A stretch of 64,000 nucleotides of DNA from Cellvibrio fontiphilus (lineage in GTDB: Bacteria; Pseudomonadota; Gammaproteobacteria; Pseudomonadales; Cellvibrionaceae): assembly GCF_035317345.1 (NCBI RefSeq), contig NZ_JAYKTU010000001.1, one strand, 5' to 3'. Positions 62,732 to 64,000 of this stretch are shown here, in pieces (positions within the stretch are counted from its first letter, which is position 1; each line of letters begins with the position of its first letter). A program made the position numbers and the translations under genes. The notes under the pieces are model-generated. The model was not told the DNA's origin and ran no database searches. It worked only from the letters and a program-made list of their open reading frames with translations.

Positions 62732-63577
62732 ATGAACGACTCACAACCGCGTTTGAGTTTTGAATTCTTCCCGCCCAAAACGCCGGAAGGAAAAGAAAAA
62801 CTGCTTAAAGTACGCGACCAGTTAAATGAATTTGCACCCGACTTTTTTTCTGTCACCTACGGTGCTGGCGGCTCAACGCGTGACAATACCAAGGGGCTAA
62901 TCACCCAATTTAAAAATGACGGTATTGCGGTCGCGCCGCATTTATCGTTTGGTGGCGATGACGAAGAAACTATCCGTACCCTGCTGCAGGAATATAAAGA
63001 TGCCGGTGTCGATCGCATAGTCGCCCTGCGCGGTGATATGCCATCGGGCGTAGGTGGTGCTTATCAATTGGTTTATGCCAATGAATTGGTGGCTTTTATT
63101 CGCCAACATTTTGGTGCGCAATTCCATCTGGAAGTGGCTGCCTATCCAGAAATTCACCCACAGGCGAAAAGCTATAGCGATGACATTCGCTATTTAAAAG
63201 GCAAATTCGATGCGGGTGCCGACAGTGCCATCACCCAATACTTTTTTAACCCCGACTCTTATTTTTATTTTGTCGATGAGTGCCAAAAGATTGGTATTGA
63301 TAAACCAATTTACCCGGGCATTATGCCCATTTTGAATTACAAAAATTTAACCCGTTTTTCCGACGCCTGCGGTGCTGAAATCCCACGTTGGTTGCGCAAA
63401 GCCTTGGAAAACTTCGGCGATGATGAAGCCGGCCTGCGCACTTTTGGTGTGGAACTGGTCACCGACTTATGCGACACACTGCTGGAAAATGGTGCGCCCG
63501 GTCTGCATTTTTACACCATGAACCAAACCGAACCTACCGCTGAAATTGTGCGTAATTTAGGATTGGTGAGTGAATAG
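62732..63577 (+). CDS. metF: 5,10-methylenetetrahydrofolate reductase
   Basis: A 281-residue FAD enzyme that makes 5-methyl-THF for methionine synthase. FEFFPPKTPEGKE near the start, VTYGAGGSTRD, LRGDMP and the AGADSAITQYFF FAD region are characteristic. Length equals short bacterial MetF. It is the last gene of sahR-metK-ahcY-metF, supplying the methyl group that restarts the cycle; metH is not in the window. Confidence 0.96.
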   Translation: MNDSQPRLSFEFFPPKTPEGKEKLLKVRDQLNEFAPDFFSVTYGAGGSTRDNTKGLITQFKNDGIAVAPHLSFGGDDEETIRTLLQEYKDAGVDRIVALRGDMPSGVGGAYQLVYANELVAFIRQHFGAQFHLEVAAYPEIHPQAKSYSDDIRYLKGKFDAGADSAITQYFFNPDSYFYFVDECQKIGIDKPIYPGIMPILNYKNLTRFSDACGAEIPRWLRKALENFGDDEAGLRTFGVELVTDLCDTLLENGAPGLHFYTMNQTEPTAEIVRNLGLVSE

Positions 63578-63615
63578 CTTTTCAGGCAATAGAAAACAAA
63601 TAAGCAATTGATAAT

Positions 63616-63648
63616 AAAAAAGGGGGCTACAAATAGCCCCCTTTTTTT
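63616..63648. terminator. Bidirectional terminator after metF
   Basis: AAAAAAGGGGGCTA / TAGCCCCCTTTTTTT stem, symmetric with A and T runs, between convergent metF and the gene at the right edge. Confidence 0.9.
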
Positions 63649-63661
63649 ACAGCCAAAACGA

Positions 63662-64000
63662 TTAGTTCAATGAGCCTTGATCATCATCAAAGGGAAGCGA
63701 TTCGGTAAGTACAGGTGCAGTTTCAGCTGCTGGTGAGGCTTCTACAGATACCGTCTCGGCGACAACGGGCGCTTCAACATCAGCAATTACTTCAGCCACT
63801 TCCACCGTCAGTGTTTCTTGAACAACCGATTCACGGGTCACTGCCGGTGCCGCTACAACTTCGCTGGCGGATTTGGCTGCAGCTTTCTTAGGCGCAGGCT
63901 TTTTAGCGACTGATTTTTTGGGTGCAGTGACTGTTTTTTGGGTTGCAACTTTAGCTTCAGCAGCAACTTCGGAAACGGGAGCCTTTGTGGGCTTGGCTGC
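63662..64000 (-). CDS. C-terminal part of an Ala/Lys/Pro-rich protein, truncated by the window edge
   Basis: An open frame of 112 residues plus stop, running off the right edge. It starts in a basic Ala/Lys/Pro-rich stretch (KKSVAKKPAPKKAAAKSAS), like histone H1-type or PhaF-type tails, and then turns acidic and Val/Glu-rich (ETLTVEVAEVIADVEAPVV), ending SLPFDDDQGSLN. A histone-like or phasin-like DNA-binding tail, or the tail of a larger RNA-binding enzyme, are possible. The family cannot be fixed without the N-terminal part. Confidence 0.7.
   Translation of the reverse strand, partial: AAKPTKAPVSEVAAEAKVATQKTVTAPKKSVAKKPAPKKAAAKSASEVVAAPAVTRESVVQETLTVEVAEVIADVEAPVVAETVSVEASPAAETAPVLTESLPFDDDQGSLN

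Overview
The window looks like chromosome of a Cellvibrio-type gammaproteobacterium (Cellvibrionaceae). Three things support this: poly-serine linkers in secreted glycan-active proteins, a set of surface glycan enzymes (GH20, GH26, GH16), and gene order shared with E. coli and Pseudomonas housekeeping loci (ygfB-pepP-ubiH-ubiI facing zapA-6S RNA-ygfA; tkt/pgk facing sahR-metK). No insertion sequence, prophage, tRNA, rRNA operon or CRISPR array was seen.

Layout. 1-9.7 kb: hslO, a lipoprotein, a GntP-family permease, dbpA, a MipA-like outer membrane protein, small enzymes and a Nudix hydrolase. Two copies of a ~106-bp repeat with a conserved core and copy-specific complementary arms lie near the left edge. 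9.7-17.5 kb: cold-shock protein, MgtC, a single-polypeptide UbiH-UbiI fusion, pepP and ygfB, facing a ZapB-like coiled coil, zapA, 6S RNA and 5-formyl-THF cyclo-ligase. A 40-residue small membrane protein lies at 17590-17712. 18-36.5 kb: GH20 hexosaminidase, ilvA/rpiA, a chemoreceptor, a choice-of-anchor A surface protein, the lipoprotein mannanase Man26A with a LacI-type operator, trmO, a Cache histidine kinase with an HD-GYP response regulator, serA, a DUF368 undecaprenyl-phosphate transporter, a hydrolase and a membrane-anchored AraC regulator.

36.5-54.7 kb is the accessory, glycan-oriented part: a PEP-CTERM protein, a GH16 beta-glucanase lipoprotein, two unknown secreted or coiled-coil proteins, then a compact set of TonB receptor, flavin-dependent halogenase, SapC, JmjC-like cupin and second halogenase, with a convergent DUF6445 gene. 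Next come a periplasmic solute-binding protein and a 964-residue secreted di-heme oxidoreductase carrying two beta-1,3-glucan-binding-type (CBM56-like) modules on serine linkers. A shared short motif (GTCGTCYCA) lies upstream of the GH16, TonB receptor and di-heme genes.

54.9-64 kb: pgk and tkt, then divergently sahR-metK-ahcY-metF, the complete SAM cycle under a probable SAH-sensing ArsR-type regulator with a 28-bp perfect palindrome in front of it. Three hairpin-type repeats sit between these genes. The window ends inside an Ala/Lys/Pro-rich protein.

The best candidates for undescribed biology are the halogenase/SapC/cupin/TonB cluster, the glucan-binding di-heme enzyme, the UbiH-UbiI fusion and the covarying-arm repeat family.
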